Part shown: positions 50,803 through 60,885 of the stretch, one piece after another
Position numbering within the stretch: the stretch's first letter is position 1
Layout: the number at the start of each line of letters is the position of its first letter
From: Erysipelotrichaceae bacterium
Lineage (GTDB): Bacteria; Bacillota_I; Bacilli_A; RFN20; CAG-449
Direction: 5' to 3'
NCBI GenBank assembly: GCA_015059095.1
Contig: SVBA01000001.1
Location: 62,001-126,000, forward strand
DNA: 64,000 nt
Made by a program: the position numbers and the translations under genes
The notes under the pieces: model-generated
What the model was told of the DNA's origin: nothing
Seen by the model: only the letters and a program-made list of their open reading frames with translations
The model's database searches: none

Positions 50803-52887
50803 ATGAATAAAAGAAAAAATTCGTGGATAAGTTATGTTGCTCCATATTTAATTATCTTGTTAATAATTTTAGGAGTTTCGTTCCTATTTGGTGGGAACCA
50901 TTCTTCTAAATGGAATTATACTGCTGGTGATATTGTTACAGGTAGTAGTGATGAAACAATTAAAGATAATGCAGAAGAATCTGTATTATGGACGGATAAC
51001 ATCCAAACATTAGTTATTGAATATAATAATGGAAACTTTATTGATGTTAGTGGTACAGTGAAAAAACTTGATAGTAATGGTAAAGAAGTTAATTATGCTT
51101 ATTCTGTAAGACTTCCAAGTGATGAACATACAGAAAACATTTTATCTTATATCGTTTCAAATAGAACTGTAACATTAGACAATGGTAGTGTTGCTCAATA
51201 TTATACAAGCAGCAATTTCCAAATCGTTGATCCAAACCAAGGCAATTTCTGGAGCGACGTTTTCCCTATTATTTTAATTTCTGTAGTAGGAATTGGGGTA
51301 TTAGTGTTCTTAGTTACAAGAATGAGTGGAGCTGTTTCTAAATCAAATTCTCAAGCAATGGATTTCAATAAATCTAGAGCAAGAAGAGAAGATGGCTCAT
51401 CAGTTAGATTTGATGATGTAGCAGGTTGCGATGAAGAAAAAGAAGAAATGAAAGAACTTGTAGATTATTTAAAGAATCCACAAAAATATGCTTTAGCAGG
51501 CGCTAAATTACCAAAAGGTGTATTATTAGTAGGTCCTCCAGGAACAGGTAAAACCTTATTGGCTAAAGCAGTAGCTGGTGAAGCTAAAGTTCCATTCTAC
51601 TCTATTTCTGGTTCTGACTTTGTTGAAATGTTTGTTGGTGTTGGTGCAGGTAGAGTTAGAGATATGTTTAAAAAAGCAAAACAAACTGCTCCTTGTATCG
51701 TATTCATCGATGAAATCGATGCAGTAGGTAGACAAAGAGGTGCTGGATTAGGTGGAGGTAACGATGAACGTGAACAAACACTTAACCAATTATTAGTTGA
51801 AATGGATGGTTTTGCTGATAATGTTGGTATTATTGTTATTGCTGCTACAAACCGTTCTGACGTATTAGACCCTGCTTTAATGAGAGCGGGCAGATTTGAT
51901 AGACAAATCACTGTTGGATTACCAGATAAAGTTGGTAGAGAAGAAATCTTAAAAGTACATGCTCGTAATAAGAAATTTGATGAAACTGTAAATTGGGCAC
52001 AAGTTGCAAAAAGAACAGTTGGTTTCTCTGGAGCAGATTTAGCAAGTATCATTAATGATGCAGCAATCTTAACTGTTAGATTAAAGAAAGAAAAAATTTC
52101 AATTCAAGAGATTGATGAAGCTATTGATAGAAGAATTGCAGGTCCTGCAAAAAAATCAAAACATTTAACAGAACTTGAAAGAAAAACAGTAGCTTATCAC
52201 GAAGCTGGTCATGCAATTATTGGTTTATTAGTACCAGAATCAGATAAAGTACAAAAGGTAACTATCGTTCCTCGTGGTATGGCTGGAGGATATGTATTAT
52301 CTACTCCAGAAGATGATAGATTCTTAATGACTAAGGGTGAATTAATTGCACGTATCACAGGTTTCTTGGGTGGTAGATCAAGTGAAGAAATTTTCTTCAA
52401 TGATATTTCTACTGGTGCGAGCAACGATATTGAACAAGCCACTAGAATTGCTAGAGCAATGGTAGTTGAATATGGTATGTCATCTTTAGGTCCTATTCAA
52501 TATGAATCTCATTCAGGATCAGTATTCTTAGGAAGAGATTATACTTCAAGTCAAAAGAATTTCTCTGGTGCAGTTGCAAATGAAATTGACAAAGAAGTTC
52601 GTAACATTGTTGAAACAGCACATGAAAATGCTAAAAAGATTATTTTAGAACATAGAGAAGATGTTGAATTAATTGCAGAAGCATTATTAGAACACGAAAC
52701 TCTAAATGGTGAAGAAATTGATTACTTATTAGCAAATAGAAAAATGCCAGATTACCGTAAAGAAACTCCAAATTATGGTAAGCCTGTAGAAGACAAAGTT
52801 GAGAAAAAGGAAGATAAAAATGACTCTCCTTTTGATCCAGTTATTGTTTTCCCTGATGAAATAGGAGAAAATAAAGAAGAGGAATAA
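50803..52887 (+). CDS. ftsH: ATP-dependent zinc metalloprotease FtsH
   Basis: [24 protein letters not shown]. Confidence 0.98.
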   Translation: MNKRKNSWISYVAPYLIILLIILGVSFLFGGNHSSKWNYTAGDIVTGSSDETIKDNAEESVLWTDNIQTLVIEYNNGNFIDVSGTVKKLDSNGKEVNYAYSVRLPSDEHTENILSYIVSNRTVTLDNGSVAQYYTSSNFQIVDPNQGNFWSDVFPIILISVVGIGVLVFLVTRMSGAVSKSNSQAMDFNKSRARREDGSSVRFDDVAGCDEEKEEMKELVDYLKNPQKYALAGAKLPKGVLLVGPPGTGKTLLAKAVAGEAKVPFYSISGSDFVEMFVGVGAGRVRDMFKKAKQTAPCIVFIDEIDAVGRQRGAGLGGGNDEREQTLNQLLVEMDGFADNVGIIVIAATNRSDVLDPALMRAGRFDRQITVGLPDKVGREEILKVHARNKKFDETVNWAQVAKRTVGFSGADLASIINDAAILTVRLKKEKISIQEIDEAIDRRIAGPAKKSKHLTELERKTVAYHEAGHAIIGLLVPESDKVQKVTIVPRGMAGGYVLSTPEDDRFLMTKGELIARITGFLGGRSSEEIFFNDISTGASNDIEQATRIARAMVVEYGMSSLGPIQYESHSGSVFLGRDYTSSQKNFSGAVANEIDKEVRNIVETAHENAKKIILEHREDVELIAEALLEHETLNGEEIDYLLANRKMPDYRKETPNYGKPVEDKVEKKEDKNDSPFDPVIVFPDEIGENKEEE

Positions 52888-52903
52888 TTCCTCTTCTTTT
52901 TTG
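52871..52903 (+). terminator. Terminator overlapping the ftsH 3' end
   Basis: AAAGAAGAGGAATAATTCCTCTTCTTTTTT. Confidence 0.8.
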
Positions 52904-52914
52904 AGTAATTATTT

Positions 52915-53901
52915 ATGAAGTTAAAAGTAGGAAATATAGAACTAAAAAACAATATTATTCTTGCGCCTATGGCAGGAATTACTAATTTAGCTTATCGCAA
53001 GATGCTAAAGTCTTTTGGTTGTGGCTTAGTTGTTTCTGAAATGATTTCTGATTTTGCTCTTATTTATGGAAATAAAGAAACTTTAAAAATGATAGAAACT
53101 TGTAATGAAGAACATCCTTTAGCAATTCAACTTTTTGGTGGATCTAAAGATAGTTTACTAAGAGGAGCAAAAATCCTATTAGAAAAAGGAAATTTTGAAA
53201 TTCTAGATATTAATTTAGGATGTCCTGTTCCTAAAGTTGTAAAGGAAAACGCGGGTTCTAGTTGGTTAAAAGAAGAAAGACAAGATGAACTTTATGATAC
53301 GATTAAATCGATTGTAGAAATTTCTTCGAAACCAGTAAGTGTTAAAATTAGACTTGGTTGGGATGAAAGTTCTATTAATGTAGTTAATACTTGTAAACTA
53401 TTAGAAAAAGCCGGTGTTTCTATGATTACAATTCATGGTAGAACCAGATCTCAATATTATCTAGGTAAGGCTGATTATGAATATATTAGACTTGCTAAAG
53501 AAGCGGTGAAGATTCCAATTATTGCTAATGGAGATATCGATAGTTTAGAAAAAGCCATTGAAGTATTAGAATATACTAAAGCAGATGGATTAATGCTTGG
53601 AAGAGGGGCGTTAGGAAATCCTAAATTGGTGACGCAAATTGTAGAATATTTGGAATCAGGAAAAATTATTAAAAAACCAACAAAAGAAGAACAAATTGAA
53701 TATTTACAAAGACATTTTGATGAATTATATGCTTTAAAAGGAGAACATAAAGCTTTTTCTGAAATGAGAGGACTATCTTCTCATTATTTAAAAGGTATAG
53801 CAGGAATGAAACAGTTTAAAGTAAAGTTTACTCAGATGAAATCAAAAGAAGAATTTTATCAAATTATTGATGAAATAAAGAAACAAAGAGGCATATTATA
53901 G
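52915..53901 (+). CDS. dus: tRNA-dihydrouridine synthase
   Basis: LAPMAGITNLAYRKM, DINLGCPVPKVVKENAGSSWL, HGRTRSQYY. Confidence 0.95.
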   Translation: MKLKVGNIELKNNIILAPMAGITNLAYRKMLKSFGCGLVVSEMISDFALIYGNKETLKMIETCNEEHPLAIQLFGGSKDSLLRGAKILLEKGNFEILDINLGCPVPKVVKENAGSSWLKEERQDELYDTIKSIVEISSKPVSVKIRLGWDESSINVVNTCKLLEKAGVSMITIHGRTRSQYYLGKADYEYIRLAKEAVKIPIIANGDIDSLEKAIEVLEYTKADGLMLGRGALGNPKLVTQIVEYLESGKIIKKPTKEEQIEYLQRHFDELYALKGEHKAFSEMRGLSSHYLKGIAGMKQFKVKFTQMKSKEEFYQIIDEIKKQRGIL

Positions 53902-53965
53902 TTGTTTAAAATACTTAAATTATGTAAAATAATTAAGTATCCTTAAGAAAAACGGAGGAAAATGT

Positions 53966-55465
53966 ATGGAAGAAAGATTAAATGATCAAGAGTTAGTAAG
54001 AAGACAAAAAGTAGAAAAATTAAAAGAATTGGGTATTGATCCTTTTGGTCAAGCTTATGAAAGAACTCATTATTCAACAGATATTAAAGAACTAGTCAAA
54101 GGAAAAACAAATGAAGAAGTAGAAGCTTTAGAATTACATGTTTCTATCGCAGGTAGAATTATGTTTATTCGTAAGATGGGTAAAGCGAGTTTCTTCTCTA
54201 TTCAAGATTTAAAAGGTAAACAACAAGTTTATATTTCAATCAATGATTTAGGCGAAGAAAAATACGATTTATTCAAAATGGCAGACGTAGGCGACATTGT
54301 TGGTGTTAAAGGTAAAGTTATGTTGACTAGAACTGGTGAACCAACAGTTAAATGTTTAGAATATACTCACTTAACAAAAGCATTAAGACCACTACCAGAA
54401 AAATTCCACGGTTTAACAGATAAAGAAGAACGTTATAGAAGAAGATACGTTGACTTAATCATGAATGAAGATGCTAAGAAAGTAGCAATTGCTAGACCTA
54501 GAATTATTAGAGCAATCCAAGAATATTGTGATAACTTAGGTTTTATTGAAGTAGAAACTCCTGTTTTACAAGCTATTCAAGGAGGAGCAACTGCTAGACC
54601 ATTTATTACTCATCACAATACTTTAGATAAAGAATTCTATTTAAGAATTGCAACAGAATTACCATTAAAGAGATTAATCGTTGGTGGATTAGAAAAAGTT
54701 TATGAAATTGGTAGATTATTCCGTAATGAAGGAATGGATTTAACTCATAATCCAGAATTTACAACAATTGAATTATATGAAGCATATGGCGATTTATCTT
54801 CTATGATGAGAATCACTGAAGGTATGGTAAGACATGCGGCAGAAAAAGTAACAGGCAAAACTGAATTCTTAAATATCTTCAATCCAGAAGGAGAAAAAAT
54901 CGACATTTCAAAACCATTTAGAAAAACAACAATGTGTGAAATGATTAAAGAAGAAACAGGTGTTGACTTTAAAGGTAATCATTATACTTTAGAAGAAGCC
55001 ATTGAAATTGCAAAACAACACGAAGTAGAAGTAGAAAAACATTTTACTATCGGTCATATTATCAATGCTTTCTTTGAAAAATATTGTGAAGATAAATTAA
55101 TTCAACCAACATTCCTTTGTGGACATCCAGTTGAAATCTCTCCATTAACTAAAAAAGATCCTGAAGATCCAAGATTTGTTCAAAGATTTGAATTATTCAT
55201 TGGTGGACATGAATTTGCTAATGCATATACAGAATTAAATGATCCAATCGATCAAAAACAAAGATTCTTAGATCAATTAAAAGAAAGAGATGCTGGTAAT
55301 GATGAAGCTAATGAAATGGATGTTGACTTCGTTGAAGCTCTAGAATATGGTATGGCACCATGTGGCGGAGTTGGAATGGGTATCGATAGATTAGTAATGT
55401 TCTTAACTGAACAAGTTTCTATTAGAGAAGTATTATTATTCCCTCACATGAAAGATAGAGGTTAA
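53966..55465 (+). CDS. lysS: Lysine--tRNA ligase, class II
   Basis: RNEGMDLTHNPEFTTIELYEAYGD; GIDRLVMFLTEQVSIREVLLFP. Confidence 0.98.
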   Translation: MEERLNDQELVRRQKVEKLKELGIDPFGQAYERTHYSTDIKELVKGKTNEEVEALELHVSIAGRIMFIRKMGKASFFSIQDLKGKQQVYISINDLGEEKYDLFKMADVGDIVGVKGKVMLTRTGEPTVKCLEYTHLTKALRPLPEKFHGLTDKEERYRRRYVDLIMNEDAKKVAIARPRIIRAIQEYCDNLGFIEVETPVLQAIQGGATARPFITHHNTLDKEFYLRIATELPLKRLIVGGLEKVYEIGRLFRNEGMDLTHNPEFTTIELYEAYGDLSSMMRITEGMVRHAAEKVTGKTEFLNIFNPEGEKIDISKPFRKTTMCEMIKEETGVDFKGNHYTLEEAIEIAKQHEVEVEKHFTIGHIINAFFEKYCEDKLIQPTFLCGHPVEISPLTKKDPEDPRFVQRFELFIGGHEFANAYTELNDPIDQKQRFLDQLKERDAGNDEANEMDVDFVEALEYGMAPCGGVGMGIDRLVMFLTEQVSIREVLLFPHMKDRG

Positions 55466-55466
55466 A

Positions 55467-55495
55467 AAAATAAACCAGGGCGACCTGGTTTTTTT
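55467..55495 (+). terminator. Terminator after lysS
   Basis: AAACCAGGGCGACCTGGTTTTTTT. Confidence 0.8.
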
Positions 55496-55560
55496 GTATG
55501 AAAAAAAGAAATTTGTCAATACTTCTTTCTAAGAGACATAGAATATAGAAAGGAGATATT

Positions 55561-57549
55561 ATGTTAGATAATTTTTCTTTTGTAGTACAAAGAGCAATTT
55601 TGCTAGCAGAAACATATGCAAAGGAGTTTTTTCATTCAATTGTAGGAAGTGAGCACCTTTTGCTAGGATTATTAAACAATGAAGATTTATTAATTAGTAA
55701 AGAATTAGAAAAACAAGGGATAAAACCTAAGGGTTTTTCCGATAAAATACGAACTTTATATCCAAAAGAAAAAAGGGTGAAAGATGTAAAATATTCATTA
55801 GAATTAAAAGATATTTTACAAGAGTCTATCAAGTTAGGACATAAAAACAAAGAACCTTTAATAAGTGTTGATACGTTATCTTTTGTTTTATTAACTTTAA
55901 ATAATACTGCTTTAGAACTATTAGAAAATTATGGAGTTAAAGTGGAATTGATTGTTAAAAAAATAGCTGCCAATCACAAAAAGAAATCAGAACTACTTTC
56001 GATTACTGATTTACATTTATTGGGCATTAACAACAAAGATCCATTAATTGGTAGAGATAATGAAGTCGTTCAACTTGTTTATTCTTTATCAAGAAGAAAT
56101 AAACCAAACGCAATATTAATTGGTGAGCCAGGAGTAGGTAAAACTGCAATTGTTGAAGAACTTGCAAAAAGGTTGATTAATAATCAAATTCCTCTTTTAA
56201 AAGATAAAGTAATTTATGAATTAGATTTAGCTTCTACAGTTAGTGGGACGAAATATCGAGGAGAATTTGAAGAAAAATTAAAAAAGATTATTAAAAAAGT
56301 AAAAGAAGACGGAAATGCAATTTTATTTATCGATGAAATTCATAACGTTATTAAAGCAGGCGGAGCAGAAGGGGCAATAGATGCTTCAAATATCTTAAAA
56401 CCATATCTTGCTAGAGGAGATATTCAAGTTATAGGCGCGACTACTTTAGAAGAATTTAATGATTCGTTTGATAAGGATAAAGCATTAAAAAGAAGATTTC
56501 AAATTATTAATGTTAATGAACCATCACCTTTAGAAACATTAAACATTCTTTCTAAAATAAAACCTATTTATGAAGATTATTACAACATTCAAATTCCAAG
56601 TGAATTATTAAATGTTATCGTAGAATATGCTGATAATTTTATTATTAATCAAAGATTCCCTGATAAGGCAATTGAATTACTTGATAATTCGTGTGTAATT
56701 GCATATAAAATTTTATCTAAATCTAACATTTTAGAAACGATGAATAAACTTTATAACATCAATATTTCTAATAAAGAAAAAGTATTGAAATTAAAAGAAG
56801 AATTAGAAGAAAACATTGTTGATCAAACAAAAATAAAAGAACAAATACTTAATATTTTTACTAAAGGAAAAGTGAATTCTCTTTTATTTTATGGTCACAA
56901 TGGAGTAGGTAAAAATACTATTAGTCAAATGATAGGAAAAAATATTTATGATAATAATTTTATCAATTTAAAAATTGATAACTATTTAGATGTTTATGGA
57001 GTAAATAGGCTCACTAGTAATGGTTTTTCGTATGTAGGAGAACAAGTATCACTCTTAGTTAAAACGCTTAAAGAAAAGCCTAATAGTGTCATTATTTTTG
57101 AAGGTATAGAAAAGGGGAATAGTGAATTACTATCTTTCTTTCAAATTTTGTTGGAAAAAGGATATTTCTTAGATTCTAAAGGGTTAAAGATTAGTGTAAA
57201 AAACGCATTAATTATTTTTACAATGAATCATATTGAAGATAATGAATTTAGATTTAATTTTACACCTAATTATGTTTCATCATTTGGTGTAGAAAAGATT
57301 GAAAAGAAATTAGGATATAAATTTGTAAGTTTGATTGATGAGATACTATTTTTTGATAATATCAATCAAAACACGTTTAAGAAGATTGTTTCTAAAGAAT
57401 TAAGCAAATACAATTATCTTTATGAGCTTAGTGAAATTCCAGAAATAGAAGATAATATTCTTCTATATAACGGAGGAGATGCTGCTATTAAAAAAGCAAA
57501 AGAACTTATAAAAGAAGAGAAAAATAAAAAAATAATAAATTTAAAATAG
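55561..57549 (+). CDS. clpC: ClpC-like Hsp100 AAA+ ATPase with divergent second AAA+ domain
   Basis: Clp N-domain; D1 GEPGVGKTAIVEELAKRL and ILFIDEIHNVI intact; D2 GHNGVGKNT and IIFEGIE degenerate. Confidence 0.88.
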   Translation: MLDNFSFVVQRAILLAETYAKEFFHSIVGSEHLLLGLLNNEDLLISKELEKQGIKPKGFSDKIRTLYPKEKRVKDVKYSLELKDILQESIKLGHKNKEPLISVDTLSFVLLTLNNTALELLENYGVKVELIVKKIAANHKKKSELLSITDLHLLGINNKDPLIGRDNEVVQLVYSLSRRNKPNAILIGEPGVGKTAIVEELAKRLINNQIPLLKDKVIYELDLASTVSGTKYRGEFEEKLKKIIKKVKEDGNAILFIDEIHNVIKAGGAEGAIDASNILKPYLARGDIQVIGATTLEEFNDSFDKDKALKRRFQIINVNEPSPLETLNILSKIKPIYEDYYNIQIPSELLNVIVEYADNFIINQRFPDKAIELLDNSCVIAYKILSKSNILETMNKLYNINISNKEKVLKLKEELEENIVDQTKIKEQILNIFTKGKVNSLLFYGHNGVGKNTISQMIGKNIYDNNFINLKIDNYLDVYGVNRLTSNGFSYVGEQVSLLVKTLKEKPNSVIIFEGIEKGNSELLSFFQILLEKGYFLDSKGLKISVKNALIIFTMNHIEDNEFRFNFTPNYVSSFGVEKIEKKLGYKFVSLIDEILFFDNINQNTFKKIVSKELSKYNYLYELSEIPEIEDNILLYNGGDAAIKKAKELIKEEKNKKIINLK

Positions 57550-57667
57550 ACTTTTTACTAAATTCCTACGTTATAAATTAATGTAGGTATTTTTTTGGCG
57601 ATTTATTTGAAAATCACTTTACTTTTAGGTATTACTAATATATAGTAATAATGCGCTAAAATGCGCT

Positions 57668-57728
57668 GTAGGGGTGAAGGCCTACATAAAAATAAACTTC
57701 TCTGCTACATTAGTGGTGTAGCCAGAAG
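57668..57728 (+). promoter_or_regulatory. Candidate structured leader of rpsF-ssb-rpsR (possible S6:S18 autoregulatory site)
   Basis: Hairpins GTAGG...CCTAC (57668-57685) and CTTCT-CT-GCTACA...TGTAGC-C-AGAAG (57697-57728). Confidence 0.6.
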
Positions 57729-57748
57729 CCCATAGGGAGGTGTCAAGA

Positions 57749-58033
57749 ATGAAAAAATACGAAATTATGTATATCCTAAAAGCAAATCTTGATGATGCTA
57801 GCCGTAACGAATTAATCGGTAAATTAAACGACTACTTAACAGTTGATGGTGGAACTATTGACAATGTTAATGAATGGGGTTTAAGAGATTTAGCATACGA
57901 AATCAATAAAGAAAAAAAGGGATATTATGTAGTAATCGAAGCAAGTGTTTCTTCTTCAAGTGTTGTTGATGAATTCGCTAGAAGAGCAAAATTCAATGCT
58001 AACGTTTTACGTCATTTAGTAATCGCTAAATAA
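57749..58033 (+). CDS. rpsF: 30S ribosomal protein S6
   Basis: MKKYEIMYILKANLDD...WGLRDLAYEINKEKKGYYVVI. Confidence 0.97.
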   Translation: MKKYEIMYILKANLDDASRNELIGKLNDYLTVDGGTIDNVNEWGLRDLAYEINKEKKGYYVVIEASVSSSSVVDEFARRAKFNANVLRHLVIAK

Positions 58034-58059
58034 AAAATCTGCTATAGGAGGAAATTATT

Positions 58060-58515
58060 ATGATTAATCGTGTAGTATTAGTTGGACGTTTAACAAGAGA
58101 TCCAGAATTAAGAAGAACTAATAGCGGTACAGCTGTTGCATCCTTCACAGTTGCAGTTGATAACCGTACAAAAGACGCAAACGGAAATAAAACAACAAGC
58201 TTTATTCCATGTACAATTTGGAATCAACAAGCTGAAAATGTTGTCCGCTTTGTTCACAAAGGTTCTTTAGTTGGTGTAGAAGGTAGATTAAATCAACGTT
58301 CTTACCAAAACAAGGAAGGAAAAAACGTACAAGTTATTGAAGTTATTTGTGACTCTGTTCAATTCTTAGAAAGAAAAGAAGATGGTGCTCCAAGTCTAAT
58401 CGACTCAGTTGATTCAGAACCAGCAGCTTATCAACCAGATCCAGAACCAGTAGAAGAACCTGCTAAAAAGAATGTATCTTCTATCGATGTCACAGATGAT
58501 GATTTACCATTCTAA
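58060..58515 (+). CDS. ssb: Single-stranded DNA-binding protein
   Basis: MINRVVLVGRLTRDPELRRTNSGTAVASFTVAVDN; C-terminal DDDLPF. Confidence 0.97.
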   Translation: MINRVVLVGRLTRDPELRRTNSGTAVASFTVAVDNRTKDANGNKTTSFIPCTIWNQQAENVVRFVHKGSLVGVEGRLNQRSYQNKEGKNVQVIEVICDSVQFLERKEDGAPSLIDSVDSEPAAYQPDPEPVEEPAKKNVSSIDVTDDDLPF

Positions 58516-58570
58516 GTGGTAATCAAAATTTGAAAATCCTAGATGACTAGGAAGAAAGGTAGGAAATATT

Positions 58571-58798
58571 ATGGCATTTAAGAAAATGAGACCAAGAAAA
58601 AAGGTCTGTATCTTCTGTAAAAACAAAAATCAAGTAATTGATTATAAAGATGTTGAAACATTAAAAAGATTCGTTTCACCTAATGGTAAAATTTCACCAA
58701 GACGTGTAACAGGCGCTTGTGCAAAACATCAAAGAGCTGTAGAACAAGCTATTAAAAACGCAAGAATTATGGCTTTATTACCTTTCATCGCTGACTAA
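58571..58798 (+). CDS. rpsR: 30S ribosomal protein S18
   Basis: [63 protein letters not shown]. Confidence 0.97.
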   Translation: MAFKKMRPRKKVCIFCKNKNQVIDYKDVETLKRFVSPNGKISPRRVTGACAKHQRAVEQAIKNARIMALLPFIAD

Positions 58799-58847
58799 TT
58801 GTCAACTGATGAAAATACATTACAGTTAGATAAATTAATTATTTAAG

Positions 58848-58871
58848 ATCGCTTGAAAAAGCGGTCTTTTT
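58848..58871 (+). terminator. Terminator (rpsF operon)
   Basis: GATCGCTTGAAAAAGCGGTCTTTTTT. Confidence 0.75.
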
Positions 58872-58967
58872 TCTATATATAGGGAATTAAAAGAAATAAT
58901 GCGCAGTTTTAATGAGACTTCCTTTTTAGTAAAGATGTGATATAATAAAATAAAAAAGGATGATATT

Positions 58968-59204
58968 ATGGAATTAAAATTATTTAGAGATGGAAAAAAA
59001 TTAATGTGTAGATTGCCTGGAGAAGATAAGGATACTCCAGCAGCAGACCTATTCTTAGGAGCTATGTTTTTTAAACCGGAAAAACTTAAAGAAAAACTAG
59101 GTAAAGAATTACCTGTTTTAGTTCCTATTTGTGAAATTACTAAGCAAGAAGAAATTGAAATTGCAAAGCTTAATGCTTATCTTGGAACTATATACGACAA
59201 ATAA
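58968..59204 (+). CDS. Hypothetical small protein
   Basis: 78 aa ORF with promoter-like TATAATA and SD AAGGATG upstream, terminator downstream. Confidence 0.6.
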   Translation: MELKLFRDGKKLMCRLPGEDKDTPAADLFLGAMFFKPEKLKEKLGKELPVLVPICEITKQEEIEIAKLNAYLGTIYDK

Positions 59205-59235
59205 TAGTTTGCCTTTGTAAACATATGAATTTATA

Positions 59236-59260
59236 CCGCCTGAAAGAGCGGTCTTTTTCT
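59236..59260 (+). terminator. Terminator after the 78-aa gene
   Basis: ACCGCCTGAAAGAGCGGTCTTTTT. Confidence 0.7.
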
Positions 59261-59482
59261 ATATATAGAGAAGTAGAAGAAATAAAAGTTATATTATATA
59301 ATATAGAACTATCCTACGGTCTTCATATTCAATCTAGATCAAACTTTCTATTATATAAATATAAAGACTTACTTTTTAAATTCTAGTTTAGTAATAAAGC
59401 CATATGAAACTAGAGTATATGTATGGGAAAAATAAAGATAAAATTAATTTTAATTATGTTATAATATATGCGAGGTGATTTT

Positions 59483-59812
59483 ATGTCTTTAATAAATAAT
59501 AATGTAAATATTTATGTTAATATTTTTGCTCATTACCCAGAATGTTATAATTCTAGTGTGATTAGTAGAAATGTAGAAAAATATTTCGATGAATATTTTG
59601 TTGAGAATAAAGTAGAGTTAAAGAGTAATGTATATGTAATGATTCATAGTGCACCTTGTAACGAAGAAGAAATGATTAAAATTACATTTACAAATTCTTC
59701 TAGTATATATGAAATTATAAAAATAGAAGAAGAAAATTTGAAATTAAAAAAAGAATTAATTGCTATTATTAATAATAAAATAACTAATATTTATTTTGAT
59801 AATTCACAATAA
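59483..59812 (+). CDS. Hypothetical protein
   Basis: ORF after SD GAGGTGA (MSLINNNVNIYVNIFAHYPECYNSS...), terminator immediately after. Confidence 0.6.
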   Translation: MSLINNNVNIYVNIFAHYPECYNSSVISRNVEKYFDEYFVENKVELKSNVYVMIHSAPCNEEEMIKITFTNSSSIYEIIKIEEENLKLKKELIAIINNKITNIYFDNSQ

Positions 59813-59838
59813 AAGAACGGGAGAACCGTTCTTTTTTA
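59813..59838 (+). terminator. Terminator
   Basis: AAAGAACGGGAGAACCGTTCTTTTTT. Confidence 0.8.
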
Positions 59839-59864
59839 ATGTTAGTTTTTCGCTAAAAAGGCAA

Positions 59865-60755
59865 TTATTTATTGGTAGAAAATGAATAATCGTTAGATAT
59901 ATAATCAACAAAATCTGAACAAAGCTTATTTAATACACCATCTTTTCTATAACAAATAACGATATCAAATACTATCTCTTTTTCAAAAGGTTTTAAAACG
60001 ATGTTTTCATCATCTTCAAATACTGTATCAAATACAAATGCTGCATAGCCCCCTTGTTCTAGTAATCTTTTGGTAGTGTATATTTGATTACTTCTAATTC
60101 TTAAAGTGGGTTTTATTCCTCTAGAAGAGAATTCTTGAATTACTAATTCTGCTTGTAAAGTGCCTTCACTCATTAAAATTAATGGGATATCTTTTATATC
60201 TTCAAAGCGAATGATTTCTTTTCTGGCAAGAGAAGATTTTTTATTAACTGCTAATTTTAATTTTGTTGAACCAATTCGAATATAATTTAATGTATGTAAT
60301 TTTCTATTATCATATATAACGGTTAAGGCAATATCAATTTCTCCAGATTCTACAGCGATTTGATTACTTTTAGCACCATATTCATTGATTTGCATTTGGG
60401 CGTGTGGATGAGTTTTAGCAAATTCGCTTGAAATTGTAGGAAGGATCATAGTTCCTAACATAGGAGGAATTCCAACGTTTAGTATTTCATTTTTCTTAAC
60501 GTATTCTTGCATCTCGTTTTTTACTTGTTCAAAGTGAGAAATAAGTGGTTTTGAAAGTGTTAATAGTTGTTTTCCTTCTTTAGTTAAAGTCAAGACATTA
60601 TTGTTTCTAGCAAATAATTTGCATTTGAACTCTTCCTCTAAATCTTTAATCGCTAGAGATACTGCTGGTTGACTAACATATAATTTTTTTGAAGCTTTAG
60701 AAATATTGTTGTATTTTGCTGCCATTGCAAAGTAGATAAGTTGATTAATTTTCAT
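59865..60755 (-). CDS. LysR-family transcriptional regulator
   Basis: MKINQLIYFAMAAKYNNISKASKKLYVSQPAVSLAIKDLEEEFKCKLFAR HTH; divergent from malic enzyme. Confidence 0.95.
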   Translation of the reverse strand: MKINQLIYFAMAAKYNNISKASKKLYVSQPAVSLAIKDLEEEFKCKLFARNNNVLTLTKEGKQLLTLSKPLISHFEQVKNEMQEYVKKNEILNVGIPPMLGTMILPTISSEFAKTHPHAQMQINEYGAKSNQIAVESGEIDIALTVIYDNRKLHTLNYIRIGSTKLKLAVNKKSSLARKEIIRFEDIKDIPLILMSEGTLQAELVIQEFSSRGIKPTLRIRSNQIYTTKRLLEQGGYAAFVFDTVFEDDENIVLKPFEKEIVFDIVICYRKDGVLNKLCSDFVDYISNDYSFSTNK

Positions 60756-60885
60756 ACGTTCCTCCATAAATAAAACTTATTGAGTGTTAAATAAATTATA
60801 TAGTAAAACAAGGTTTGTGTATAGTGAAAAAAATAGTTATGCTATAAAATTAAATTATCTAATAGATAAAAAAGGAAATAATTTT

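Noticed and set aside
55500-55560. CtsR or CIRCE operator upstream of the clpC-like gene
   Set aside because: No convincing GGTCAAA direct repeat or TTAGCACTC-N9-GAGTGCTAA inverted repeat was visible
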